64,000 nucleotides of DNA from Cepaea nemoralis. Taxonomy: Eukaryota > Mollusca > Gastropoda > Stylommatophora > Helicidae. Under the pieces are notes generated by a model. That model ran no database searches. It was not told where the DNA came from and saw nothing but the letters and a program-made list of their open reading frames with translations. The stretch lies in NCBI GenBank assembly GCA_014155875.1, contig JACEFZ010011670.1, positions 165,777 through 229,776 of the forward strand, in the 5' to 3' direction. The position numbers were made by a program, and so were the translations under genes. The first letter of the stretch is position 1, and each line of letters opens with the position of its first letter. Shown here in pieces: positions 1-9,821 of the stretch.

Positions 1-113
1 ATACCGTGACCCGCTTACTACCGGCGACACATAAAACAACACTGCCTTTCCAAAAACAAATATCACTGTTTTACATTAGGTTGGGCATTGAGAAAAAAAA
101 TGATATTGCAATT

Positions 114-366
<253 letters not shown>

Positions 367-463
367 ATCTCACTCTTTCTCTCTTAATTAAGTGTACTAA
401 TGTCGGAGTGTAGCATACAGTTTTTAATTTGATGTCACACTGAATTTGTCTCAATATCAAACC

Positions 464-491
464 AGAGAGTGAGAAAGAGATAGAAGGACAG

Positions 492-532
<41 letters not shown>

Positions 533-853
533 CAGAGAGACACAGACAGAAAGAGACAGAAAGAGACACAGAGAGCGACACAGAGGCACAGAGACACAGA
601 CAGAGAGAGAGAGAGAGAGAGAGAGACATAGTAACAGAGAGGTACATAGAAAGACAGACAGAAAGAGAGACAGAGAGTGACAACGAGATAGAGAGAAACA
701 GAGAGAGACACATAGACCAGAGAGAGAGACACAGCGAGACAGAAATAGACAGAGAGAGAGACAATGAACGATCGAACGAACGAACAGAGACAGAGAGACA
801 CAGAGAGAGACAGAGACAGAGACAGAGACAGACAGACAGATACAGAGACACAC

Positions 854-896
<43 letters not shown>

Positions 897-915
897 TAGA
901 CAGAGACACAGAGAC

Positions 916-982
<67 letters not shown>

Positions 983-1000
983 CACACAAACACACAGAGA
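464..1000. repeat. GA-rich compound microsatellite (GA, AGAC)
   Basis: Compound array of GA, AGAGAC and AGAC units with pure (AGAC)n near 860-900 and pure (GA)n near 925-975. Strong purine strand asymmetry throughout. Long Ser-Leu-Cys reading frames on the minus strand follow from the composition and are not genes. Confidence 0.97.
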
Positions 1001-1762
1001 TGGATGTTCGTCCATCATGAATGATGAGAACCATTCATTCATTGCATCTTTTGATTGATGAAGAACGAATGACTTGCGCTTTAGTTTGGATTATAGTGAG
1101 GAAGTGGTTGCGCAACTCCGTCGACCTCACTCTCTCGTCTGCGTCCATCTGGTTCCAATGGCGAGCATGGCAAGACGACTGGAGACGGACACAGATGCAG
1201 TGGACGTTAGGCTGCCACGGCCAGTTATCCCTGTATATATTGGCTCTCAAATACAAATGGTAGCCTAGAGCCTCGTGCAAACGTCACTTCCGTCAATTCC
1301 TTTAATTTTCAGCTTTAAGACAAGGGTAGTGACAAGCGACAAGCGTATGATTACTGATAGGATCAATCAGATATCAGTCAGATAGACATGACTGACCGCC
1401 AAACCTGACCACACACACATATGTGGCCAACGCAAAACCACTGGACCCCTACCAACGAGCTTTCAAGCTACGCCGGCAGGACTGACCAAAAAGCCATACC
1501 AGCTTACTAACTGCAGGCCCATTACTCATCGAGAGAGAGAGTGGGCGCTTATCGAGACTTTGTCGAACGGCCGTAAAAATTTGCTCTTTTGCCCGCTCAA
1601 ACCACGACCCTGGCTACACAATGCGGTTACATTCTCGAAACGCCTGCCTCGCTAACTTGCGTTGGATGTGAAGATCCCATTTTGGCTCACCTCACACAGC
1701 CATCAGAGACAACGAACGCTAGACGCGGGACTGATCTTGCGAACCAGACCAGCCCTCACGAT
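1001..1762. other. Unique spacer, no gene recognised
   Basis: Sequence of mixed composition between two GA-rich microsatellites. Reading frames here are at most about 80 codons and none carries a motif I recognise. It may hold an old dispersed repeat, but I cannot assign one. Confidence 0.5.
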
Positions 1763-2026
1763 ACACAGAGATACAGAGAGACAGACAGACAGAGACAAAG
1801 AGACAGAGAGATAGAGACTCAGAGACACATAGATAGACAGAGAGAGAGAGAGACACAAGTGAGAGACAGAGAGAGACAGAAAGAGACAAAGACAGAGACA
1901 GACAGAGAGACAATGAGAGGCAGAGGGAGACAGTGCGAGACAGACACAGACAGAGAGAGACAGAGAGAGACAGTGTGAGACAGAGAGACAGAAAGATACA
2001 CAGATACATAGAGAGACACACAGGGA

Positions 2027-2075
<49 letters not shown>

Positions 2076-2125
2076 AGAGACGCAGAGACACACAGAGGAA
2101 CACAGAGACACACAGACACACAATG
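1763..2125. repeat. GA-rich compound microsatellite
   Basis: AGAGAC, AGAC and GA units with a pure (GA)n core near 2,030-2,070. Same composition class as the array at 464-1000 but separately bounded. Confidence 0.96.
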
Positions 2126-2439
2126 AGACAATGTGAATGTGCAATATAATTGTCTGTGTAATTGTCGCCAGGCAGTTTCCCGCCATTGGTCTGTTGTGTG
2201 GTAGCACCACCACGTGATGTAGGCCTGGATGCCCGCAGCATCAGGTGACCGGCCTTCTCCTCACTTAGCAGGCGACGAGTCCCGACGTTCAATCCCCGTC
2301 CGACAGTGCTCATGATATTATCGGCGCAGACCCCTTTTAACTTCGCTAACGTAGCCTGTAGTAGAACAGGAAATACTAGATACGAATTTACGGTACGTTT
2401 ATAGTGAACATGGTTGGCCATCGTGGAAGAAACTGGGAC
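2126..2439. other. Spacer with a stray 50-bp unit and a dispersed repeat piece
   Basis: Around 2,219-2,330 the sequence resembles 6,460-6,600 (both hold a CAGTGCYCAYGAYATT block), so a dispersed repeat is likely; it also has a tRNA B-box-like GTTCAATCCCC. At about 2,351-2,400 lies one diverged copy of the 50-bp unit that forms the large array starting at 2,568. Confidence 0.5.
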
Positions 2440-2567
2440 CTCACCATGTAATATCCCAAAGACAGCAATGGTAATTCAACAAGAAGAAAGCGCAGTGTTG
2501 GAGATCCATTGCAGCCAACCTTCATTGCGGAGACGGCACCGATTGATTGATTGATTGATTGATTGAT
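2440..2567 (+). mobile_element. LINE 3' end fragment with (GATT)n tail
   Basis: The stretch from 2,493 (GTGTTGGAGATCCATTGCAG and what follows) recurs at 58,794-58,850, where it follows a recognisable LINE reverse-transcriptase C-terminus. Here it ends in about six GATT units. I infer a heavily 5'-truncated RTE-like LINE on the + strand. The 50-bp minisatellite begins at once after the tail. Confidence 0.6.
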
Positions 2568-3790
2568 ATAGCCCGTAGTGGAACAGGAAATACTAGATAA
2601 GAATTTACGGTACTTCTATAGCCCGCAGTGGAACGGGAAATATTAGATAAGAATTTACGGTACTTCTATAGCCCGCAGTGGAACGGGAAATATTAGATAA
2701 GAATTTACGGTACTTCTATAGCCCGCAGTGGAACGGGAAATATTAGATAAGAATTTACGGTACTTCTATAGCCCGCAGTGGAACGGGAAATATTAGATAA
2801 GAATTTACGGTACTTCTATAGCCCGCAGTGGAACGGGAAATATTAGATAAGAATTTACGTACTTCTATAGCCCGCAGTGGAACGGGAAATATTAGATAAG
2901 AATTTACGGTACTTCTATAGCCCGCAGTGGAACGGGAAATATTAGATAAGAATTTACGGTACTTCTATAGCCCGCAGTGGAACGGGAAATATTAGATACG
3001 AATTTACGGTACTTCTATAGCCCGCAGTGGAACGGGAAATATTAGATAAGAATTTACGGTACTTCTATAGCCCGCAGTGGAACGGGAAATATTAGATAAG
3101 AATTTACGGTACTTCTATAGCCCGCAGTGGAACGGGAAATATTAGATAAGAATTTACGGTACTTCTATAGCCCGCAGTGGAACGGGAAATATTAGATAAG
3201 AATTTACGGTACTTCTATAGCCCGCAGTGGAACGGGAAATATTAGATAAGAATTTACGGTACTTCTATAGCCCGCAGTGGAACGGGAAATATTAGATAAG
3301 AATTTACGGTACTTCTATAGCCCGCAGTGGAACGGGAAATATTAGATAAGAATTTACGGTACTTCTATAGCCCGCAGTGGAACGGGAAATATTAGATAAG
3401 AATTTACGGTACTTCTATAGCCCGCAGTGGAACGGGAAATATTAGATAAGAATTTACGGTACTTCTATAGCCCGCAGTGGAACGGGAAATATTAGATAAG
3501 AATTTACGGTACTTCTATAGCCCGCAGTGGAACGGGAAATATTAGATAAGAATTTACGGTACTTCTATAGCCCGCAGTGGAACGGGAAATATTAGATAAG
3601 AATTTACGGTACTTCTATAGCCCGCAGTGGAACGGGAAATATTAGATAATAATTTACGGTACTTCTATAGCCCGCAGTGGAACGGGAAATATTAGATACG
3701 AATTTACGGTACTTCTGTAGCCCGCAGTGGAACGGGAAATATTAGATAAGAATTTACGGTACTTCTATAGCCCGTTGTAGAATAGGAAAG
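2568..3790. repeat. 50-bp minisatellite, about 24 near-identical copies
   Basis: Head-to-tail copies of a 50-bp unit containing TAGCCCGCAGTGGAACGGG and GATAAGAATTTACGG. Most copies are identical; only a few substitutions (GATACG, GATAAT) and one single-base deletion near 2,859 are seen, implying recent homogenisation or expansion. Edge copies (2,568-2,620 and 3,770-3,790) are more diverged. Confidence 0.97.
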
Positions 3791-3971
3791 ACAGAAACAT
3801 TTCTAATTCTCATATGTAGAAAGAAAACAGCTTTGCACCTCGTTCAACCCGCTTTCTCTGCCCTGGTTATATTAAGATGGTTCATGTTGCGGTGTTTATT
3901 AATTATTTTCCTTCTGTGTCGGTGAATTTGCCTTCCGTGTAGTAGATTTCAAACAAACATTTGTTTTACTT

Positions 3972-4535
3972 AAAGTCTAGGGTAGAAAAATAAATACTAA
4001 ACAAGACCATAAGATACTTCTCCACTTCAGGGAAGAAGAGAACATACAAAACAAGACTGTAGAGTACCTCTACATCCCAGGGTAGAAGAGGACGGACTGA
4101 ACAAGGATGTGAGGTACCTCTACACTTCAAAGTAGAACGGACGATACTAGATAAGAATCAATGATATCTCTACACTCTAGAGTAGAAAACAACTGACTAA
4201 ACAAGACTGAAAGCAATATCTACACTCCAGGGTAGAAGAGGAAAGACTACAAAACCATACGATGCGTTAACACTCCAAGGTAGAAGAGGAAAGACAATAC
4301 AAAACCATAAGATACATCTACACTCCAGGGCAGAAGAGGGAAGACAATGCAAAACCATACGATGCGTTAACACTCCAAGGTAGAAGAGGGAAGACAATAC
4401 AAAACCATAAGATACATCTACACTCCAGGGCAGAAGAGGAAAGACTACAAAACCATACGATGCGTTAACACTCCAAGGTAGAAGAGGGAAGACAATACAA
4501 AACCATAAGGTACAACATCTACAGTCTAGAGAAGT
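3972..4535. repeat. Diverged array related to the 50-bp minisatellite
   Basis: About 11 degenerate units of 46-52 bp with the pattern CTACACTCCAGGGTAGAAGAGG followed by an A-rich stretch ending in CATAAGATACATCTA. The copy at about 4,114-4,163 aligns along its length with the homogeneous unit to the left (both carry AGAACGG then ACTAGATAAGAAT or a close variant), so the arrays share an origin. Confidence 0.85.
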
Positions 4536-4935
4536 GGAACATATTACTCACAACGAGAACGACTGCTGTACCCAAAAGTTAAACAGACACGATTGTGAAT
4601 GGAGACCTTAGATCCAACAAACATCATGGCGTCCACATCAATAACAACAGCATCGAAGCCCAGAAGTAATAAATTAGTCACGGTGGTAAACATGGCGGAA
4701 ACTAAAGATATCAGCAAAACGAACAAGGAAATATCAATAAGCTGGCAGGATTTCTGAATGAACTTTGTGTTTCGTCCCTTCCACGGACGGATCAATACTG
4801 AACGACTTTCAAGCCATGACTGGGCTAGTGGTTCGCCCACGCGATGGGATATCTGAACAATCAAACAATTAAACTTTATACACGTCTCTTCCAGCGGATC
4901 ATCACAAGCATCAGAAATGCCACGCAGAAGTTGCC
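4536..4935. other. Spacer, possible small reading frames, no assignment
   Basis: Holds a 106-codon minus-strand frame with a hydrophobic middle and a 43-codon + strand frame starting at an ATGGCG near 4,628. They overlap, neither carries a motif I recognise, and there is no supporting context. I see nothing I can name. Confidence 0.4.
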
Positions 4936-5247
4936 AGGGGGAAAGCTAACGGCCGATAGAAGGCTTTTCAGCTGATCAGGGGGGAAAGATAACGGCCGAT
5001 AGAAGGCTTTTCAGCTGATCAGGGGGGAAAGATAACGGCCGATAGAAGGCTCTTCAGCTGATCAGGGGGGAAAGATAACGGCCGATAGAAGGCTCTTCAG
5101 CTGATCAGGGGGGAAAGATAACGGCCGATAGAAGGCTTTTCAGCTGATCAGGGGGGAAAGATAACGGCCGATAGAAGGCTTTTCAGCTGATCAGGGGGGA
5201 AAGATAACGGCCGATAGAAGGCTTTTCAGCTGATCAGGGGGGAAAGT
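4936..5247. repeat. 43-bp minisatellite, about 7 copies
   Basis: Exact or near-exact 43-bp units containing a GGGGGGAAAGATAACGGCCG block and CTTTTCAGCTGATCA. Only a T/C change in CTTTTC/CTCTTC and a variant first unit are visible. Confidence 0.97.
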
Positions 5248-5325
5248 AAAGATTGTTTGGAATGAAAATTGAAAAAAAAGGCCTCTAGGAGAAACATGTT
5301 GTAGGTGTATAAAGAGGCAGAACGA

Positions 5326-5850
5326 AAGAACGAACCAACGAACAAACTTTATTTTCAGAGGGTTAAGAATTGGGCACGCAGGCCCGTCTAACATTCTACC
5401 CTTCTTCTCTATTTCCTCTCATACGTTATTTCATTCAACATCTCTAAAGAAGCTAGTCTTAGACAACAAAAGAACAAAATGCATTAAAACGCATGGAAAA
5501 TAATCAATAATACATGACTCACTAAAGCAATTGTTAACATCATCACTATAAATACCCAAGGAAGGTGTAACGTACCATACATTTGGGAATGTGTATTAGC
5601 TAGTTGTCGTTTAAGATAATTTTCCATTATTTTTGTTTTTGGTTTGGGGGGGGGGGGCATGTAGTCTGTACTGAGGTAGTGTTCAAACAGGTTGCGAATG
5701 TATGTATAATGATTGGTGGTGTCTTTGATTTCTTGTGGAAGATTGTTCCACAACTGAGCGGCAGAGTATGCTAAGCTTGTTTTATATAAGTCTATCCCAG
5801 GTTTAGGGACATGGAGTACATTTAGTCGTTCGCTATGTTATATTTGAACA
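5326..5850 (-). mobile_element. LINE 3' terminal fragment, minus strand
   Basis: On the minus strand the sequence encodes the end of a LINE ORF2 C-terminal region (LWNNLPQEIKDTT-like motif near 5,720-5,755, then an acidic LSTDYM end), a 3' UTR, and a terminal motif AATAAAGTTTGTTCGTT. The closest relative in the window is the + strand copy at 54,616-55,292, with TTAGTGAGTCATGT shared in both UTRs. Both sides carry units of the 28-bp minisatellite (one unit at 5,301-5,325, the array from 5,861), so it sits inside that array. Confidence 0.75.
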
Positions 5851-5860
5851 ACGTAGAGTT

Positions 5861-6446
5861 ATCTGTAGGTGTGTAAAGAGATAGACACTAGCGTAGGTGT
5901 GTAAAGAGGTAGACACTAGCGTAGGTGTGTAAAGAGGTAGACACTGCTGTAGGTGTGTAAAGAGATAGACACTAGTGTAGGTGTGTAAAGAGGTAGACAC
6001 TAGCGTAGGTGTGTAAAGAGGTAGAAACTAGCGTAGGTGTGTAAAGAAGTAGACACTAGTGTAGGTGTGTAAAGAAGTAGACACTAGTGTAGGTGTGTAA
6101 AGAGGTAGACACTAGTGTAGGTGTGTAAAGAGGTAGACACTAGTTTAGGTGTATAAAGAGATAGACACTAGCGTAGGTGTGTAAAGAAGTAGACACTAGT
6201 GTAGGTGTGTAAAGAGGTAGACACTGCTGTAGGTGTGTAAAGAGGTAGACACTGTTGTAGGTGTGTAAAGAGGTAGAAACTGTTGTAGGTGTGTAAAAAG
6301 GTACATCTGCTGTAGGTGTGTAAAGAGGTAAACCTGCTGTAGGTGTGTAAGGAGGTAAAACCTGCTGCGGGTGTGTAAAGAGGTAGTACTTGCTGTAAGT
6401 ATGTAAAGATGTAGAATCAGCTGTAGGTGTGTAAAGAGGAAGAACC
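5861..6446. repeat. 28-bp minisatellite, about 21 copies
   Basis: Tandem GTAGGTGTGTAAAGAGGTAG units with a variable ACACTAGT, ACACTGCT or shortened ending; the right third is more degenerate. One isolated unit lies at about 5,301-5,325, across the LINE fragment. Confidence 0.95.
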
Positions 6447-6652
6447 AACGCATTTTGTAGGCCCGAGTGCACGCAGAAGATAGTCAGCCAGTGGCTCCCT
6501 TAGAGTCTAACCCTCGCCATACAGTGCCCACGACATTGCCAGCCCAACACCAACCCTCGTCTGACCGTGCCCACGACATTGTCAGCCCTACACCCTAACC
6601 GTTACACCAAAGTGGCCTCTGGAACTGATATTGTAGCATAGAAACAAAGCAG
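6447..6652. repeat. Dispersed repeat piece with a 43-bp duplication
   Basis: Two adjacent copies of a roughly 43-bp sequence sharing GTGCCCACGACATTG at 6,508-6,600. The block resembles 2,219-2,330. Function unknown. Confidence 0.5.
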
Positions 6653-7015
6653 CATCATCATCATCATCATCAAGTGCCATGTATAGAAGGATTGACCGTC
6701 ATGGTTTAGCATCTCTGTCGATCACAAGTCTTGGATCAACTCCGTGTTCTTGTCTAGAGTTTGCCACTTGACCAAGCCATACATATATTTATCTCTCAGC
6801 CTTTCTTTTGCACATTTTCCATCAATCTTGACAGTTGTCAACAAGTTTTACAATTTATTGCTCCCCTATTGCGTCCAAAATACTCGACTATCTACGTCTA
6901 ATTTCGTGAATCTATTTAACATTTTCATTTGTTTCTTGTAGGACTTGCTCACTGTTTGTTTTTCTTTTCTGTGTGTCCTTGGTATTCTTTGCATCGTCCT
7001 CAGAAACCACTAAAG
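6653..7015 (-). mobile_element. LINE 3' fragment, minus strand, (GAT)n tail
   Basis: Begins on the + strand with (ATC)n and AAGTGCC, the reverse complement of a GGCACTTGATGATGAT tail. The segment at 6,940-7,015 (GGACTTGCTCA then GGTATTCTTTGCAT) is the inverted counterpart of 7,548-7,612. A second fragment with the same tail structure is at 20,285. Coding capacity is lost. Confidence 0.65.
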
Positions 7016-7084
7016 GCAAGATATTGGCAAACATCTACAAGAAGCATGAGACAAACTTATTACAATAAATGGATAAACGCTATT

Positions 7085-7330
7085 AACAATGGGTTTTGGG
7101 GAGTTAGTTGCATATCCTTTACTGGACGTCGCAGTCAACCCCAGCATTCTTTGCTGCTGTGATCTCTTGACAAGTTTACGTCCAATAGTTTGGGATTGCT
7201 TTCTTAAAGACCGGCACCCATACCATTTCGTAAAAAACCAACGTGAGACGGTTTGCTGCCAAATCGTCTGTTGCTGTGTTTATAGCGCGGGTAAGTGGGA
7301 TTGCAGACACCGTCCGTAATCCCATCACCT
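7085..7330 (-). mobile_element. SINE with RTE-like tail, minus strand
   Basis: On the minus strand it carries the core found at six other places: AGAAAGCAATNNCAAACTA, an ACGTAAACTTG stretch, and the ending GTAAAGGATATGC. Related copies: 15,054 (+), 20,551 (-), 40,760 (-), 53,600 (-), 61,850 (+), 62,195 (+). The core-plus-ending resembles the 3' ends of RTE-clade LINEs, which is inference from memory of the family. Confidence 0.75.
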
Positions 7331-7897
7331 CGGAGCAGGCTACTAACAATGAACACCTTTAAATGTCTAGGGTGCACTACATACGGTGCGGATAGTTCTA
7401 GTGAAGAATTCACAGCAAGACTGGAATTCCCATATGTAATTACAAGAAAAAGAGTGTTGAAGTGCTACACAGAACCTGTACTTTTGTATGGATGTGAAGC
7501 GTGGACAATGAACAGACAAACTGGAAAACATCTATTGGCAACTGAAATGTGGTTTCTGAGGTAAATGCAAAGAATACCATAGACAAGCAGAAAAGCCAAT
7601 GAGCAAGTCCTACCACAAACAAATATAACCTGTAAACTGATAAGAGAAATTAGACGTAGACAGTCAACATGTTTTGACACGTTATAAGAAGGAATAAATT
7701 AGAGAACTTGTGATGATAACTGGCAAGATTGAGGCGGAAAGAACAAGGGGAAGGCAGACAAGTAAATATCTGGATGGCTTGGCCACGTGGCATGGTCGGG
7801 GCATGAACACAGAGCTGATCCATGACTCTGGTGATTGTGTGAGAAGGCGAAATATGACCGCCCACGCTTATCAGCAAGGCACATGATGGTGATGATG
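7331..7897 (+). mobile_element. RTE-like LINE C-terminal and 3' end fragment
   Basis: Translates to a degenerate LINE ORF2 C-terminus with LLYGCEAWTMN near 7,480-7,515 and ATEMWFLR near 7,540-7,562, then stops and frameshifts. It ends in ATGATGGTGATGATG. The same terminal block occurs at 13,780-13,880 and 53,050-53,120. Inverted relative to the fragment at 6,653-7,015. Confidence 0.75.
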
Positions 7898-7954
7898 AAT
7901 GACAAGACTCAGCCAACGTAGTAAAATACATATCACTAGGTCTAAAAAATATCA

Positions 7955-9415
7955 CACGCCCCGCGTCCCATTGTTGGCCTGGGTTTATACCCCGCGTCCC
8001 ATTGTTGGCCTGGGTTTATATCCCGCGTCCCATTGTTGGCCTGGGTTTATACCCCGCGTCCCATTGTTGGCCTGGGTTTATACCCCGCGTCCCATTGTTG
8101 GCCTGGTTTATATCCCCGTCCCAATGTTGGCCTGGGTTTATACCCGCGTCCCATTTTGGCCTGGGGTTTTATCCGCGCCCATTGTTGGTTTGGTTTATAC
8201 CCGCGTCCCATGTTGGCCTGGGTTTATTACCCCGTCCCATTTTTGGCCTGGGTTTATATCCCGCGTCCCATTGTTGGCCTGGGTTTATACCCCACATCCC
8301 CTTTTTGGCCTGGGGTTTTTACCCCGCTCCCATTGTTTGGGCCCGGGTTTATATCCCGCGTCCCATTGTTGGGCCCGGGTTTATATCCCCCCGTCCCTTG
8401 TTGGCCTTTGGGGTTTTTTTACCCGCGTCCCATTGTTTGGCCTGGGTTTATATCCGCGTCCCATTGTTGGGCCCGGGGTTTTTATCCCCGGTCCCTTGTT
8501 GGCCTGGGTTTTATACCCCGCATCCCATTGTTTGGGCCCGGGTTTATACCCCCTTCCCCATTGTTGGCCTGGGTTTATATCCCGCGCCCATTGTTTTGGG
8601 CCCGGGTTTATAAACCCACGTCCCTTTTTGCCTGGGTTTATATCCCGCGTCCCATTGTTGGCCTGGGTTATACTCGCGTCCCATTGTTGGCCTGGGTTTA
8701 TACCCCGCGTCCCATTGTTGGCCTGGGTTTATAACCCGCGTCCCATTGTTGGCCTGGGTTTATACCCCGCGTCCCATTGTTGGCCTGGGTTTATATCCCA
8801 CGTCCCATTGTTGGCCTGGGTTTATACCCCGCGTCCCATTGTTGGCCTGGGTTTATATCCCGCGTCCCATTGTTGGCCTGGGTTTATATCCCGCGTCCCA
8901 TTGTTGGCCTGGTTTATATCCCGCATCCCCCTTGTTTGGCCTGGGTTTTATCCCCGTCCCATTTTTTTGGCCTGGGTTTATACCCCCCTCCCTTTTTGGC
9001 CTGGGTTTATACCCCACGTCCCATTGTTGGCCTGGGTTTATATCCCGCGTCCCATTGTTGGCCTGGGTTTATACCCCGCGTCCCATTGTTGGCCTGGGTT
9101 TATATCCCGCGTCCCATTGTTGGCCTGGGTTTATACCCCACATCCCATTGTTGGCCTGGGTTTATACCCCGCGTCCCATTGTTGGCCTGGGTTTATATCC
9201 CGCGTCCCATTGTTGGCCTGGGTTTATATCCCACGTCCCATTGTTGGCCTGGGTTTATACCCCGCGTCCCATTGTTGGCCTGGGTTTATATCCCCGTCCC
9301 ATTGTTGCCTGGGTTTATATCCCGCTCCCATTGTTGGCCTGGGTTTTATACCCGCGTCCCATTGTTGGCCTGGGTTTATATCCCGCGGGCCCATTGTTGC
9401 CTGGGTTTAGCCTTG
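7955..9415. repeat. 31-bp minisatellite, about 47 copies
   Basis: Units of CCCGCGTCCCATTGTTGGCC plus TGGGTTTATAC. All three + strand frames stay open because the unit has no stop and its length is not a multiple of three, giving artefactual frames up to 503 codons. Units at 8,100-8,640 and 8,915-9,000 are full of homopolymer insertions and deletions while flanking units are nearly perfect. Confidence 0.97.
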
Positions 9416-9433
9416 TTTTAAAAAATCACATAG

Positions 9434-9610
9434 CTAAGGATATCCCGCATCCCCTTGTCATCCTGGGTTTAGCTTATGTGGTGTACAGATCACATGATCT
9501 AAGGATATCACACATCCCGCATCCCCTTGTTCTCTTAGGTTTAGCTTATGTGGTGTACAGATCACATGATCTAAGGATATCAGACGCCCCACATCCCCGA
9601 GTTATCCCGG
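9434..9610. repeat. Longer variant units (65 and 72 bp) of the adjacent minisatellite
   Basis: Two and a half units starting CTAAGGATATC at 9,434, 9,499 and 9,571. Each contains a degenerate 31-bp core (CCCGCATCCCCTTGT then GGGTTTAGC) plus an extra block with the palindrome AGATCACATGATCT. Likely an ancestral or compound form of the 31-bp unit. Confidence 0.8.
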
Positions 9611-9821
9611 GCAATGGGTTTGAATTCCTAGCCTTCTTAGATACGGGGAAAAGCGAAGGTTCGATTTGGAAGTTGTGCATGTTAACAATTCAACGACATT
9701 TAGACATCGCAAAGAGTAGGCCCCAATGCCCAGCTCTGGAAAATTTGTAAATAAAGAAAAACTAACCCCGTGTAGACAGAGCCCATTATCATGGAGATAG
9801 TCAAGTAGAGGATGTAAACCT

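Noticed and set aside
4544..4864. Minus-strand frame with hydrophobic segments as a membrane-protein exon
   Set aside because: Candidate splice sites can be drawn, but an overlapping + strand frame is equally plausible and neither has a neighbour exon.
7899..9410. 503-codon open frame on the + strand, with overlapping frames of 203-334 codons
   Set aside because: All three frames of the 31-bp minisatellite are open because the unit lacks stops. No start context, non-repeat domain or conserved frame supports a protein.
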